Positions 14,687 through 15,087 of a DNA stretch of 15,087 nt are shown in pieces. Location: assembly GCA_002371345.1 (NCBI GenBank), contig DFHY01000030.1:1-15087 (forward strand). Reading direction: 5' to 3'. How positions within the stretch are numbered: position 1 is the first letter of the stretch; every line of letters begins with the position of its first letter. The position numbers and the translations under genes were made by a program. The notes beneath the pieces are model-generated. The model saw only the letters and a program-made list of their open reading frames with translations, did no database searches and was not told where the DNA came from. The stretch comes from Lachnospiraceae bacterium UBA3711. Lineage in GTDB: Bacteria; Bacillota; Clostridia; Lachnospirales; Lachnospiraceae.

Positions 14687-15087
14687 ATGGAAGAATACAG
14701 GGTTAGATACAATCAATGGCTGAACGATCCTTATTTCGACGAGGATACCAAAGCGGAGCTTCGCTCTCTTGAGGGAAATGAGGATGAGATCAAGGAGAGG
14801 TTCTACATGGACCTTGAGTTCGGTACGGCAGGCCTTCGCGGAATAATCGGCGCGGGCTGCAACCGGATGAATATCTACGTTGTCCGCAAGGCTACCCAGG
14901 GCCTGGCGAATTATATCCTGAAGGTTGGAGGAAAGGAAAAGGGTGTGGTGATCGCTCATGATTCACGCCGTATGTACCAGGAATTTACGGACTGTGCCGC
15001 GCTGACTCTGGCTGCTAACGGCATCAGGGCGTATGTGTTCGACGCCCTCCGTCCTACTCCGGAGCTGTCATACGCTGTGCGCCATCT
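14687..15087 (+). CDS. pgcA: Phospho-sugar mutase (phosphoglucomutase, PgcA type), 5' part only
   Basis: The first 133 residues of an alpha-D-phosphohexomutase; the rest lies beyond the window, so the catalytic TASHNP serine loop is not visible. The N-terminal helix (RYNQWLNDPYFDEDTKAELR), FYMDLEFGTAGLRGIIGAG, NRMNIYVVRKATQG, VVIAHDSRRM and FDALRPTPELSYAVRH closely follow the long (about 560-residue) Firmicute PgcA-type enzymes. The enzyme interconverts glucose-6-phosphate and glucose-1-phosphate (some members act on mannose phosphates), feeding UDP-glucose, glycolipid and wall polysaccharide synthesis. AGGAGG at 14677-14682, 4 nt before the ATG, sets the start. The 68-nt gap after hisS, without a terminator, suggests co-transcription. 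Confidence 0.93.
   Translation, partial: MEEYRVRYNQWLNDPYFDEDTKAELRSLEGNEDEIKERFYMDLEFGTAGLRGIIGAGCNRMNIYVVRKATQGLANYILKVGGKEKGVVIAHDSRRMYQEFTDCAALTLAANGIRAYVFDALRPTPELSYAVRH

Noticed and set aside
1..15087. CRISPR array, phage, toxin-antitoxin or transposase genes
   Set aside because: No regularly spaced repeats and no proteins of these types were seen on either strand; the hoped-for new defence-like system is not evident in this window.

Overview
The window reads as chromosomal DNA of a Gram-positive Firmicute, most likely Lachnospiraceae or a close clostridial relative, of moderately high GC. The support is a BMP-family nucleoside ABC operon, an FMN riboswitch ahead of the ECF component RibU, AGGAGG-type ribosome-binding sites, extended -10 promoters, a PgcA-type phospho-sugar mutase and a MATE remnant of clostridial type. 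This placement is inferred from gene content and protein style, not from a marker gene comparison.

Layout, left to right. (1) 1-4316: a four-gene ABC importer operon. It holds the 3' part of a lipoprotein-type substrate-binding protein, a strong intrinsic terminator that probably lowers downstream expression, a tandem ATPase, and two permeases joined by 4-nt ATGA overlaps. It resembles B. subtilis NupNOPQ/YufNOPQ and probably imports nucleosides. (2) 4317-4936: a decayed stretch, with a ~115-bp element bounded by imperfect inverted repeats and ending in T7, then a truncated and frameshifted MATE efflux gene. (3) 4933-5926: a promoter and a membrane-anchored cyclophilin. (4) 5983-6997: a promoter, FMN riboswitch, transcription terminator and riboflavin transporter ribU. 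(5) 7114-8325: a lipoprotein with TPR repeats, preceded by a leader with a GAAA-capped hairpin that buries a ribosome-binding site. (6) 8505-8702, minus strand: a cold-shock protein with a near-consensus promoter, divergent from the next operon. (7) 8961-12976: tRNA CCA-adding enzyme, an MBOAT acyltransferase and an SGNH/AlgX-like membrane protein, arranged as one operon. The last two form a typical pair for O-acylation of a surface polymer. (8) 12977-13304: a very structured intergenic region with several inverted repeats and an extended -10 promoter. (9) 13305-15087: hisS, then the start of a phospho-sugar mutase that runs off the end.

Most genes are housekeeping or nutrient uptake (nucleosides, riboflavin). 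No phage, CRISPR, toxin-antitoxin or defence genes were seen. The items most worth a second look are the non-coding ones: the structured hisS leader without T-box consensus, the palindrome at 13070-13100, the inverted-repeat element at 4356-4478, the P1/terminator competition in the ribU leader, and the hairpin-occluded start-stop site before the TPR lipoprotein.
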